A stretch of 64,000 nucleotides of DNA from Sipunculus nudus (lineage: Eukaryota; Annelida; Sipuncula; Golfingiida; Sipunculidae), in assembly GCA_026874595.1 (NCBI GenBank), contig CM049306.1, positions 92,270,642 to 92,334,641 of the forward strand. The letters are read 5' to 3'. Under the pieces are notes generated by a model, which saw nothing but the letters and a program-made list of their open reading frames with translations, did not search any database and was not told where the DNA came from. The translations under genes were made by a program, and so were the position numbers. This document shows positions 1 to 10,600 of the stretch, in pieces (the stretch's first letter is position 1; each line of letters begins with the position of its first letter).

Positions 1-1400
1 CCTATAGCTTGAAGGATATGGGTAACAGAGACCTAATTTCAAGTTTCCACAGGCACTCTTCATGGGCCTCCTTGCATGACAAGAATGAAGTTTCTAGGTC
101 CAGTTGTTGCAATTTGTACCCTCTTTATAGATAACATAGGTGGCGCCACCAGTCTGCAGGAACTGATGGAACATCTCATAATCAATATGTATGCCAAAAA
201 TCATGACCATCAGTGATGTAGTTATTGAGATATTGAAGTTTTTGTATGAAATTTTTGACTACTCTGGGGGGGGGGGGGGTACTTTGGGGCCCCATAGCTT
301 GAAGGATATGGTTAACAGAGACCTAATTTCTGGTTTCCAAGGATATTTTTCATGGACCTCTCAGTGTGTCAAGAATGAAGATTCTAGGTCTAGTCGTTAC
401 GATTTGTGCCATGCTAACAGATGACAGCATCCTTAAAGATCTCAAAAATAGAGGAAAAAATCGTAAAAAAATCGAACAATAAAGGTGGCACCACCAGTCT
501 GCAGGAAGTGATGACACATCTCATGATCAATAGTTATGCCACAAATCATGACCATCAGTCAAGTAGTTAATGAGATATTGAAGTTTTTGTATGAAATTTT
601 TTACTTTTCTTGGGGGTACTTTGGGGCTCCATAGCTCGAAGAATATGGGTAACAGAGACCTAATTTTTGGTTTCCATGGAAACTTTTCATAGGTCTCTCA
701 GTGTGTCAAGAATGAAGATTCTAGGTCCAGTCTTTACGATTTGTGCCTTGTTAACAGATGTTTACATTTTGAAAGGTCTCAAAAATAGAGAAAAAAATTT
801 GTAAAAAATTGAACGATACAGGTGGCGCCACCAGTCTGCAGGAAGTGATGGAACATCTCATGATCAATATGTATGACAAAAATCATGACCATCAGTCAAG
901 TATTTAATGAGATATTGAAGTTTTTGTTTGAAATTTTTTACTTTTCTGGGGGGTAGTTTTGGGCCCCATAGCTGGAAGGATATGGGTAACAGAGACCTAA
1001 TTTCTGGTTTCCATGGAGACTTTTCATAGGTCTCTCAGTGTGTCAGGAATGAAGATTCTAAGTCCAGTCATTACGATTTGTGCCTTGTTAACAGATGTTC
1101 ACATTTTTAAAGGTCTCAAAAATAGAGAAAAAAATTCGTAAAAAATCAAAAAATACAGGTGGCGCCACCAGTCTTCAGGAACTGATGGAACATCTCATGA
1201 TCAATATGTATGCCAAAAATCATGACCATCAGTCAAGTAGTTAATGAGATATTGAAGTTTTTGTATGAAATTTTGGACTTTTCTGGGGGGTACTTTGGGG
1301 CCCCATAGCTCGAAGGTTATGGGTAACAGAGACCTAATTTCTGGTTTCCAAGGAGATTTTTCATGGACCTCCCAGGATGTCAAGTAAGAAGATTCCAGTT
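1..1400. repeat. Tandem array of ~337-bp units, core of F1-a
   Basis: About four units repeat with a period of 337-345 bp. The palindrome GGTGGCGCCACC marks each unit at 139-150, 484-495 (one base changed), 821-832 and 1158-1169. Each palindrome is followed by AGTCTGCAGGAA and then TGATCAATATGTATG-type sequence. A G-run at 268-279 is a local homopolymer. Diverged units of the same kind occur in F1-b (7100-7770, 9510-9990) and F1-i (61680-61980). Confidence 0.85.
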
Positions 1401-1509
1401 CTAGCGGTTACGATTTGTGCCTGGTTAACAGACAGACGGACAGACAGACAGACGGACGACGGACAAAGAGTGATCGCTATAGCTCAGATGACTTTCAGTC
1501 AGCTGAGCT
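1..1509 (-). mobile_element. F1-a: F1-family element, 5' end inside window, 3' end beyond position 1
   Basis: Read on the minus strand, the element starts at 1509 with AGCTCAGCTGACTGAAAGTC after TT. A GTCCGTCTGTCC-type microsatellite follows (1428-1465), then a core of tandem units running off the window edge. The first 30 bases can fold, because TAGCTCAG is answered by CTGAGCTA. The same 5' end occurs at 7089, 24519, 31014, 43892, 47586 and 62005. No coding potential is visible; the open frames here are repeat sequence. Assignment to the Helentron-like group is an inference from the termini, best seen in the complete copies. Confidence 0.75.
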
Positions 1510-1596
1510 AATAAAACTTACAGAATATATGACATCAGGCATAGGGCAAGTATATTTATTCTATATGAAGTCCCAACTTCCAGTAACTCTCAAGGT

Positions 1597-1992
1597 TTAA
1601 CCCTCTGTGACCTCGAGGAGCTCTTCCTCTTCATCACTATCTTCTTGGTCACAAGTGATGTTTTCCTGTCTTGTACACCCGTTGTTACAGTTTCCAGCAC
1701 TGTTGCATGCACAGAAAACGGTACACAATATATGTACTGTCATACAACTGCATTTGGCAGTCTTGCATGGTGTATCGCTGGCACAACCGCATATGATCAT
1801 TTCTAAGACTTCTGCCGGAGCTGGCTTAGTGCCTTTAGGAATAGGAACTGGAAGTAGTGACATGGAAGACTCATCCTTTTGCCAGCCGATTAGAGTGGGG
1901 TTGAGGTGCGGAGGGTCAGGATCTGTGGCCTGTCTCCAGATACGTTCGGGATGTTCCATGTGTTGTTGACATTGGGTTCCTGTAGCACGCAT
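1597..1992 (-). pseudogene. 3' half of a transposon-type gene with a CXC (tesmin/TSO1-like) cysteine domain
   Basis: The open frame on the minus strand gives 131 residues. After a short N-terminal stretch it reads IWRQATDPDPPHLNPT, then GWQKDES, then a linker (PAPAEVLEMI), then a cysteine cluster from about residue 88: CGCASDTPC, CKTAKCSC, CTVFCACN, GNCNN. It ends in an acidic tail (DSDEEEELLEVTEG) and a stop. This order is typical of a multicopy invertebrate protein family, usually annotated as uncharacterised, in which a DTDVF-type domain precedes a CXC domain. The N-terminal half lies at 2340-2810 on the opposite strand, so the gene is broken by inversion. The cysteine domain is metal-binding by family analogy; its function is unknown. 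Confidence 0.75.
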
Positions 1993-2339
1993 AGCTCATT
2001 GCCATGACAGAATCGCCTGACCGAGGCGAGCCGGCTCACGTGTGAACCCTAACATGTAGAAACACCACATTCTTGTTCTCGATGTTTCCTGTAACGCGTG
2101 TGTACTGTGTATTATGTATTGTTCTTTAGATTGTTCGGAAAATGGAAAGTTCTCGGCTTGAGATGAGAAGCTATACATATGGGGCTGTGTTTTAGAGCCG
2201 GGGAGAGAGGCGAGAGAATATTCCAGCGGACAAAGAAGAGTGGAACCTTCTCCAATACATGCAGCAGTTAAAGATTTTCTTCAATTTATAACGGATTTTA
2301 TATAGTCTTCAGTTTACCTTTCGGATTACTTTGGGATTA
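1993..2339. other. Spacer between the two inverted gene halves; no gene recognised
   Basis: This stretch separates the divergently placed halves of the broken CXC-family gene. A short open frame on the minus strand (1996-2178) has no recognisable motif and is probably chance. Part of it may belong to the same mobile gene, but I see no domain that would show this. Confidence 0.5.
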
Positions 2340-2894
2340 CAGTATGATGATACCGACGTGTTTCTTCTTCTGTTACACCACTATCATGAGAACAATCTTG
2401 ACTGCGCAGTTCTGATGGAAAGTACTAGTGCCAAATGAACAATCTGCAATATTGGGGACACAGTCAAGAAACACCAGAATATAACCATGCTCAAAACACT
2501 GAAAAAAGGACACAATTTGCGAAAAGTGGGAGACCTGCTGAGTAATATCCATGATTTCATTGATGAGGCCAGGCACTTTGTAGCTGCATGTTATGGTTGC
2601 CAAGGAAAAAACTTGTCGGAAGCACGTTTTCAAGTCTGGCTTACCAAAACAGGTAAAAGGAAGATCACTCGGATGCCCGCACTGAAATCACTTCCACCAA
2701 CTTCAGAAGCATTTGCAGAAAATTTTAAGCGCGTTCACCTTCAAGTGTGTATCTGGAGACCTGAGCCACAGATCCTGACCCTCCGCACCGCAACCCCACT
2801 CGAGTGCGAGTCATGCACACCACATTTTCATTTCCTTCAAAATATACATTCTTTATATGTTACGGCGGCCATTTTGGACGCCATTTTGACTTAA
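2340..2894 (+). pseudogene. 5'/middle part of the same DTDVF/CXC-family gene, degenerate
   Basis: From about 2340 the plus strand reads QYDDTDVFLLLLHHYHENN, the conserved acidic DTDVF motif of this family, and runs into a stop near 2438. An open frame from 2487 continues with GHNLRKVGDLLSNIHDF, FVAACYGC, VWLTKTGKRKITRMPALKSL, PPTSEAFAENFKRVHLQ and IWR. It then loses frame: relative to the minus-strand half there are two extra bases after IWR. The segment the family normally has between the two blocks (around AHALSGCD) is missing. Bases 2750-2800 are a near-perfect inverted copy of 1894-1942, covering the codons from IWR to NPT. The gene is clearly dead. A GGCGGCCATTTTGG-like stretch follows at 2862-2890. 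Confidence 0.75.
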
Positions 2895-5016
2895 AATCAA
2901 AGATTCATTCTTTAGTTGTTCACAGTATTGCACATAATTGATATTCTTACCAAATTAATTGCAAATTAACCCTTTGCAGTACATATAAACGCCATATAAT
3001 TGCAAATATATGATGATTTCATATTTGGCAGCCATCTTAGTGGCCATCTTGAATATCTCAAAACCCTCAATGATGCCAGAGTGGCATCATCCAGATTTGA
3101 ATTCAGCACCCTCAAAATAGGGTATAACTATCAAAAAACATTGGGCAGACCATAAAACAAGGTCAGGTCCGAAAACCCATTTTGGCACCTGGACTATGTT
3201 GGATCCTGTCCTTGGAGAATACATTATGTTAGTAAAAATCTCAACTCAGGGACTTGCATTGTTTGTAGCTGTGGCTTTTGACTGTATATCACAAGGTCAT
3301 CACCAGACTAAATATAATTAAATTTATACTATAAATACTGCCATGAAGCCCTACCACAATTTCTGCAAACATCTATTTTCACAACCAGTACAGTGACACA
3401 CAAAGATGACACAAAGAAAAAAAGATACCCTTGTTACAAAATAAACAGAACTAAGAACAACTCTCTGAGAAACATAACAAAAAAATCATAAGCCCGACCA
3501 AATTATTATTCATTACATTTTAACACAGACTCATCAAGGCTTAAATTGCTACCCTAAACAATATTTAATAAAACATGAAAATAAATGCCTTCAAATGAAA
3601 TGTTACATCTGTAACAAAAATTAAACTGAGCCAAAAAAAACGCCATGAAATAGATAGCAGGCTGATAATCCAGTAACACAAGTAAATAATCTCAATTTCT
3701 TACCAATTTCCTCAGTAAGTCATATAATCTCAACGCTTATGAAATGTAGAACTCTTAACCTCCATACTATGTATATATCCTCCATGTGTCACAGGTGGCT
3801 GTTGTGTCAGCTGATTAAAATCCCTAACAGCAGTCTCCTAACATAAAATAAATGATATGTTGAATATTTATGAATGCATTAATTTTATGTTAAAAAAATA
3901 TTTCCCTCTCTCTCTCTCTTGTGTAAGTTGAGTTGATGTTCAATTAATTAACATTAACATTATATAACACAACTGTTTTACATTTAATTCAATTTCAAAA
4001 CATTTTCTGATAGCAGTTTTAGTTAGTTTTACATCAAGTAATATTAAATGTGTTAGTTATCGTGATAGAGCAGCTCAGTTCTGCAGCAGCTGTGCTTGCT
4101 GATTGGCCTCGTTGCCTTACCCATGCAGACATTAAACAGATATATGCTTAATCAGGTCTTCCCATGGGAGTAAGCTTTTGTGATGCTCTAAATTTCACCC
4201 AGACACTCAGTTCTTGGGGTCCAAGCATCCATTCTGAAGCACAAAATTTCAGGCTTTTGGACCAAAAGGAGCCAGATCCGTAGTTGTTAAGTTTAGAGAG
4301 GTCCAGGTCCAGATGTGTTTGTTCTAGGGTTAACTAGATTCATATATATGTTAAGGTTTCACAGTGATCCAGATGCACTGTGGGTTGTTTAAGAGATTTG
4401 GATCCAGTTGCATTGTTATTTTGATCTGGATCGATCATCCAGATGCAGATTTTGTTAAAGATAAGACTTAATCTAGATCCAGACCCGGCCAACTATGGCT
4501 GCTTGTATGTCTGTCTGAAGGAAATCACAAGGAAAGAGAGGCACTTTTTTTATGCACACCTTCATTCAAGGGTTTGCATAGGTCCCTTAAATACCGTGTA
4601 TTCAAGAGTCAAAACTCGAGAATTTGTACATATGTGTACATAATTATCAGTAGTGACCAAAGTCAGTAAAAGTCTATAAATTTCCTTTTAAGTTCAGGGA
4701 AAATCCTGCAATTCTGTATTATCACCAGGCGTTGCAAAGTAAAGATAATTGAAGTTTATGGCTATTACATGTTGAGCTGTGTTTTTCAACTGAGTTAAGA
4801 CAAGCAGCAGACTAAGTAAGTCTGTGGCTGCGTTGAGAAGTTAGAACTATAGAACAGCATTATTGATTGATAAATGGCCTGAATGAGGGGGCATGAGGGT
4901 ATATCAGCTTGAACGGGGACATTTTGCACTCAATTCTATTGATGCTGTCCAAGATATCTGAAGATTTGGACCATGAAAGTGCTAATGTAAATGTTTAGAT
5001 GTGAATATACAAGTAT
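2895..5016. other. Non-coding, no gene recognised
   Basis: AT-rich DNA without a convincing exon. A short CT-repeat lies at about 3904-3919. GGCAGCCATCTTAGTGGCCATCTT-like sequence at 3027-3050 echoes 2862-2890 and may be a remnant of a dispersed repeat. Confidence 0.6.
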
Positions 5017-5290
5017 GGTCTGATGAGTACTGTCTGCAGTCTGATGAGTACTGTCTATGGTCTGATAAGTACATTCTGTGGTCTGATGAGTACATTCTGT
5101 GGTCTGATGAGTACTGTCTACAGTCTGCTAAGTACTGTCTACGGTCTGATGAGTACCGTCTACAGTCTGATAAGTACTGTCTACGGTCTGATGAGTACTG
5201 TCTACAGTCTGATGAGTACCGTCTATGGTCTGATGAGCACTGTCTACAGTCTGATGAGTACTGTCTATTGACTGATGAGTACTGTCTGTA
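5017..5290. repeat. Minisatellite, 21-bp unit, about 13 copies
   Basis: The unit is TCTGATGAGTACTGTCTACGG with few substitutions (ACGG/ACAG/ATGG endings, GATAAG for GATGAG). Because 21 is a multiple of three, frames stay open across the array and would give heptapeptide repeats such as SDEYCLQ or LMSTVYG. Those readings are products of the repeat; nothing around suggests a gene. Confidence 0.95.
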
Positions 5291-5749
5291 GATTGATAAG
5301 CACTCTAGTTTCTAGCTTTTATTGTCACATTAACTACTAGTTGTAAACTGTTTTAGGCTCATTGGTTCTCAGTTATGCAAAATAAGTTTGAGGAATTTGG
5401 TTTGCCTGACAGGATTCAGTAACAGACACTTAAAATTACTGCTACTTTGTCTCGATTCTCAGCATCTTTCCAGACTGTTAATTGGAGAAGCATAAAAGAT
5501 ACAGGGACCCGAATAGAGGGGTGTTTATTGGTCTGGAAGTAATTGTGCAAATTGTTATCCTGAGGTGCAAGACAAACAGAGATCATTAATTATATATAAG
5601 GGTGTTATTGCTTATTGATTTGACTGTCACTGCAGCTGGCATGGCATTATCATGCTGATGCTTGACAGTATTGAAAAGATATATTTAGAAATTAAATTAG
5701 TTAGAAAAAATGACTTACGTTCAGAATTTAATGGAAGGCAAAGGTGCTT
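5291..5749. other. Non-coding, no gene recognised
   Basis: AT-rich unique-looking sequence between the minisatellite and the next TIR element. I see no exon, repeat or RNA gene in it. Confidence 0.5.
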
Positions 5750-6271
5750 TAGTCTGTTCCACAAAAGGGTGCCCATTGAAAATTGGCAATACTTTCATAA
5801 ACTGGCAGATTAATTTTAAATGGCATGTTGCAATGAAGGAATGGGGTGTTGGCCTAAAGTACTATAATTGAATTATAATCATACCTTGCAAAATATTAAA
5901 GCAATGCAATTAAATCGATATCTGAGAAAACAGTATTTTTTTACAACTTCACAACCCCATTCATGAAGGTCAAGGTCACTGGTCACATGCTCAACTGCAC
6001 TTGAAAGCTCCTGATGGGCTAATAACTGGTCATAAATATTTAAAAAAAATACAGCTGTCTGCAACCAATGGTAGGTGCCATGTCACTTGACCTAAAGATT
6101 TAGAAGAACCAGAGGGCAGCAAAATATAAATAATGGTTTTTGTTATGAGGTTTTACATCTCATATTAGGCCTTTGGTCCCATATCAGCTTTAAGGTCAGA
6201 CTGTGTGACAATATTTGAGTTTAAGAGAATAATTGCCAAATTTCAATGTGCACCCTTTTGTGGAACAGACT
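5750..6271. mobile_element. MITE-like element with ~42-bp terminal inverted repeats
   Basis: The left end (5750-5793) reads TAGTCTGTTCCACAAAAGGG then TGCCCATTGAAAATTGGCAAT. The right end (6231-6271) is its inverted complement with only a few differences. The inside is about 440 bp and non-coding, so the element is non-autonomous. The target-site duplication is unclear. The superfamily cannot be assigned from these ends alone. Confidence 0.85.
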
Positions 6272-7088
6272 ATAGTCAAATTGTGCCTATGGTCATGAGC
6301 GATATTAATTATTGTTGAATGTTAAAATTTTGAAAATAAAGTTGAATTAATGTAACAAGGTGTAACAATAACTTTTATTGTATTTATGAACCAGGCATCT
6401 TCTTTCTAATGGCATGATACAAGAATATGCTATCAGTTGATTGGTAATAAGCTGGACTCTCTCCATCTTTCGACCTGGATTCCATCCCTGCTGAGGCTAT
6501 GTCAGTGGGTTGTTGTGCCCAATCCAAGGAGGGTGGTTTTCTCATGCTCCTCTAGTTTCTTCCAGTTCTTAAGACATCCAAATGCCACCATCTTAAGAGT
6601 GTCTAGGATTAGTTATTTAACTATTTGTACAATCCATGTAAAATAAATAAGTTATGTACCTGAAAAAAAGTTATCTCTCCATACAAACTTGAAATGAATT
6701 AGACAAAAGGGGCTCTTCTTACATCATATTTTGAAGCAGCTGCACAAATACTGTGACACACCTAGATATATATAGAAATGATCTGTACAGTATTTCACTG
6801 ATAGAGGTATAGAGATAGGTAATATAAATATAGTGTGATCTTCTTTCACTGGATCAGTTTTCTGGAGACTGGAGCATCAATATGGATTTTATATTTAAAT
6901 ACAGATTAGACCTCTGGGTAACTTCTTAAGCTGTTGTATTACATTTAAAACAGTAGCTGAAAATTCTTTTGAAAGCCTATACATATATCAGTTAGTGATA
7001 TGTTATCATTATTTGGCTCTGCCAGGTAAAGCCCCTGCATTCTAGTTGTTTGGTATATTCTTGGCAACTCTACATACCTGATGTTTTT
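6272..7088. other. Non-coding; possible SINE fragment at 6437-6650
   Basis: Mostly unremarkable AT-rich DNA. Bases 6465-6560 contain TTTCGACCTGGATTCC, which resembles a tRNA-type B box, followed by CTGCTGAGGCTATGTCAGTG and a T/C-rich stretch. This is compatible with a tRNA-derived SINE, but no matching A box or target duplication was identified. Confidence 0.35.
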
Positions 7089-7785
7089 AGCTCAGCTGAC
7101 TGATAGTCATTTTAGCTATAGCGATCACTCTTTGTCCGGCATCCATTTGTCCGACCGTCTGTCTGTCCGTCCTTTAACAGGAGACAGATTGTAACCGCTG
7201 GACCTAGAATCTTCTAACTTCACATCCAGGGAGGTCCTGGAAAAATCTCCTGGGAAACCTGAAATTAGGTCTCTGTTACCCATATTTACCGAGATATGGG
7301 TCTTGTAAGAATCCCCCAGAATAATAAAAATTTTATACAAAAGCTCAAGTATCTGAATAGCTAATGCACTGATGGCCATGATTTTTTGCATGCCTATTGA
7401 TCATGGAGTGTTTCATTAGTTCCTGCAGATTGACGGCACCACCTGTATTTTTTTTAATTTTCAAATTTTTCATCTCTATTTTTCAGATTTTTAAATAAAG
7501 CCTCATCTTGTAACATGGCACAAATTGTAACCCCTGGATCTAGACTCTTCATACTTGACATCTAGAGAGGTCAATTAAAAGTCTTCATGGAAATCTAAAA
7601 AATGACGTCTCTGTTACCCATATTCTTCGAGCTATGGGGCTTGTAAGTACCCCTCAGAATAATAAAAAATTTGATACAAAAGCTCGTATCTGAATAACTA
7701 ATGCATTGATCACCATGATTTTTTGCTTGAATATTGATCATGGAGTGTTCCATCAGTTCCTGCAAACTGCTGGCGCCAAATTTTT

Positions 7786-9509
7786 ATGCCCCCGCCACAA
7801 AGTGGCCGGGGCATATAGTTTTACCCATGTCCGCCATTCCGTCCTTCCGTCATTCCTAAATCAAACAGTTGTACGGACTTTTTTTCGCAATGCCTGCAGA
7901 TATTGGCCTGATTTTTGGTGTGTGGGCAGATATAGACCAGTTACAGATCGAGTTCGCGTTTCGTCCCGGTTGACCTACTTTTGACCGTTTTACAGCTCCT
8001 AAACTTAGAAAATTTCATGAAAAATAGAAATATTCATGACAGATACACATGTACGGACTTTTTTTCGCAATGCCTGCAGGTATTGGCCTGATTTTCAGTG
8101 TGTGAGCAGATATAGACCAGTTACAGATCGAGTTCGCATTTCGTCCTGGTTGACCTACTTTTGACCGTTTTACGGCTCCTGAACCGAGAAAAAATTTCAT
8201 GAAAAATATGAAATTTCATGACAAATACACATGTACGGACTTTTTTTCGCAATGCCTGCAGGTATTGGCCTGATTTTTGGAGTGTTGGCAGATATAAACC
8301 AGTTACAGATCGAGTTCATGTTTCGTCCCAGTTGACCTACTTTTGACCGTTTTACAGCTCCTAAACTTAGAAAATTTCATGAAAAATAGAAATATTCATG
8401 ACAGATACACATGTACAGACTTTTTTTTCGCAATGCCTGCAGATATTGACCTAAATTTTGGTGTGTGGGCAGATATAGACCAGTTACAGATCGAGTTCGC
8501 GTTTCGTCTCGGTTGACCTACTTTTGACCGTTTTACGGCTCCTGAACATAGAAAATTTCATGAAAAATATGAAATTTCATGACAAATACACATGTACAGA
8601 CTTTTTTTCGCAGTGCCTGCAGTTATTGGCATGATTTTTGGTGTGTCTGCAGATATTGACCAGTTACAGATGGAGTTCGCATTTCGTCCCGGTTGACCTA
8701 CTTTTGACTGTTTTATGGCTCCTGAACATAGAAAATTTCATGTAAAATATATATTTTCATGACAAATACACTTGTACCGACTTTTCTTCACAATACCTGC
8801 AGATATTGGCCTGATTTTTGGTGTGTGCGCAGATAATGACCAGTTACAGATCAAGTTCACGTTTTGTCCCAGTTGACCTATTTTTGACCGTTTGACGGTG
8901 CTCTAACATAGAAAATTTCATAAAAAGGTGCATATGTATGGACTTTTTTTCGCAGTGCCTGCAGATACGGGCCTGATTTTTGGTGTGTAGGCAGATAATG
9001 ACCAGTTACAGATTGAGTTCTTGTTTTGTCTCAGTTGACCCACTTTTGACCATTTGACTGCTCCTGAACATAGAAAGTTTCATGAAAAATATAAATTTTC
9101 ATAACAAATGCATATGTACTGACTTTTTTTCCTCAATGCCTGCAGATACCACCCTGATTTTTTTTTGTGTGGGCAGATAATGACAGTTACAGATCGAGTT
9201 TGCCTTTCATCCCGGTTGACCTATTTTTGATTGTTTAACGGCTCCTAAACATGGAAAATTTCATGAAAGACAGAAATTTTTATGGAAAATGCACATGTAT
9301 GGACTTTTTTTTCACAATGCCTGCATATACTGGCATGATTTTTGGTGTGTTGCTTGATAATGACCCGTTACAGATCGAGTTTGCATTTTGCCCTTGTTGA
9401 CCTACTTTTGACCATACGACACCTCCTGAACTTAAAAAATTCTCCAAATTTTACAAATGTTTCTAATTTGCCCAAGGCGGGGGCATTCCTGTCGTTCCAA
9501 CACATCTAG
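7786..9509 (+). mobile_element. F4: element with ATGCCCCCGCC/GGCGGGGGCA ends, nested in F1-b
   Basis: The element starts with ATGCCCCCGCC directly after TTTTT and forms a hairpin (ATGCCCC / GGGGCAT, GCCA / TGGC) in the first 28 bases. GTCCGCCATTCCGTCCTTCC follows. The inverted copy GGCGGGGGCA lies at 9477-9486, and the element ends at CTAG (9506-9509) before TTTT. Its insertion splits an F1 unit in the T-run just after TGGCGCCA at 7772-7779. A homologous unfilled unit is at about 9790-9850. F4 is therefore younger than F1-b at this site. Confidence 0.8.
7871..9465 (+). repeat. Tandem array of ~180-bp units inside F4, nine copies
   Basis: Copies begin with GTACGGACTTTTTTTCGCA at about 7871, 8051, 8233, 8413, 8593, 8773, 8935, 9115 and 9295. 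Each contains CAATGCCTGCAG, a CCAGTTACAGATCGAGTT block, GGTTGACCTACTTTTGACC and a TTTCATGAAAAAT block. Divergence increases toward the right end. This core lacks the GGTGGCGCCACC palindrome found in most other cores here. Confidence 0.9.
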
Positions 9510-10471
9510 TTTTCTCTATTTTTGTTTCTGTCAAAGAAGCTGTCAACTGTTAACAGGGCACAAATCGTAACCACTAGACCTGGAATCTTCTTACTTGACG
9601 TCAAGGGAGGTCCATAAAAAATCTTCTTGGAAACCTGAAATTGCGTCTCTGTTACCCATATTTTCTGAGCTATGAAGCTCCTAAGTACCCCCAGAATAAT
9701 AAAAAATTGACACAAAAGCTCCAGTATCTGAATAGCTACTACAGTGGTCACCATGAATTTTTGCATGAATATTGATCATGGAGTGTTCCATCAGTTCCTG
9801 CAAACTGATGGAGCCACCTGTACTTTTTCTTATTTTTACGAATTTTTTCCCTTTTTTTGATACCTTCAAAGAAGCTGTCATCTGTTCACAGGGCACAAAT
9901 AGTAACTGCTAGACCTGGATTCTTCATACTTTACATCTAGGGAGGTCCATGAAAAGTCTCTGTGGAAACATGAAATTAGGTCTCTGTTACTCATGAAAAT
10001 TGCTCATATCTTAGGAGTGGTTCAAAATATTGGTATGAAATTTGGCATGTCAATTCGTCTTGGAGAGTTTTCTCATAAACCAGACATTTCTGAGGACTCT
10101 TCACAAAATTCTCGCAGTCATTTTGCTCATTGTTCAACATTCCATGAATTCAGCTGAGCGTCATGGCCCATGGGCCACTAGTCTATAAAAGGAAGAACTA
10201 GAAATTTCATAATGTATCAATTAAATGTGTTTTGCAAATTATTTATAATATTGAAAATATAAAAATTCCAGTTTTAAGGCAAACAGTCCTTACAGGTGAC
10301 TTTTATAAATTTGATTTTGTGTCTTTGACTATGCTACAGATCAGACCAGCCATGTAAGAGAAACCAGATTAAAAAACCAGGTATCTTCAGTTCTCAGTGT
10401 AAACCACAGAACAATGACCGCCTCCAAAAATATTTATACAAATGAATTTAAATAATGCTCTTCTGTTGCAG

Positions 10472-10600
10472 GTGAGGGTCATGAGCTGCTGATAGACTTC
10501 AAAGCATACAAGGAGAAGTTGATGAAGGAGGAGGTACAGTTGGTGGATGTTAATGATACGTCCAGGACGTTGACGCTCCTTTTTCATGCTCGGGTGCTTG
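10472..10600 (+). CDS. ADISSP: ADISSP (C20orf27/UPF0687) homologue, penultimate coding exon
   Basis: The exon is bounded by the acceptor CTCTTCTGTTGCAG (ending 10471) and the donor GTGAGTATT (from 10601). It carries two bases of a split codon, 42 full codons and one base, so both introns are phase 1. The translation includes EGHELLIDFKAYKEKLMKEE, then VQLVDVNDTS and LTLLFHARVLG. Joined to 53946-54046, it gives 75 residues that align without a gap to the C-terminal 75 residues of vertebrate adipose-secreted signaling protein (about 174 aa), recalled from knowledge of that family. The matching landmarks are EG, KE, LKEE-like, ARV, GTP, DSE.SDW and GFD. In mammals the protein is described as a secreted adipose signal; its role in an invertebrate is unknown. 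Earlier exons (about 100 residues) were not found in 1-10471 and should lie upstream of the window. Confidence 0.9.

Larger units (their letters stand above)
7089..10181 (+). mobile_element. F1-b: complete F1-family element carrying a nested F4 element
   Basis: The 5' end AGCTCAGCTGACTGATAGTC follows TTTTT. A TCCGACCGTCTGTCTGTCCG stretch lies at about 7149-7172. The core is made of diverged ~335-bp units related to those of F1-a. The 3' end is CAGCTGAGCG (10151-10160), then the palindrome GGCCCATGGGCC (10165-10176), then CTAG (10178-10181) followed by T. The terminal motif GCTCAGCTGA at the start recurs as TCAGCTGAGC near the end but not at it. That asymmetric placement is a Helentron hallmark. 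There is no coding sequence. Confidence 0.8.

Noticed and set aside
1607-1969. 120-residue plus-strand open frame
   Set aside because: It is the antisense shadow of the cysteine-rich CXC gene fragment on the minus strand.
1-10471. Upstream ADISSP exons (first ~100 residues)
   Set aside because: I looked in the plus strand for segments resembling the family's histidine-rich and VHFD-like N-terminal part and found none; they probably lie before the window.
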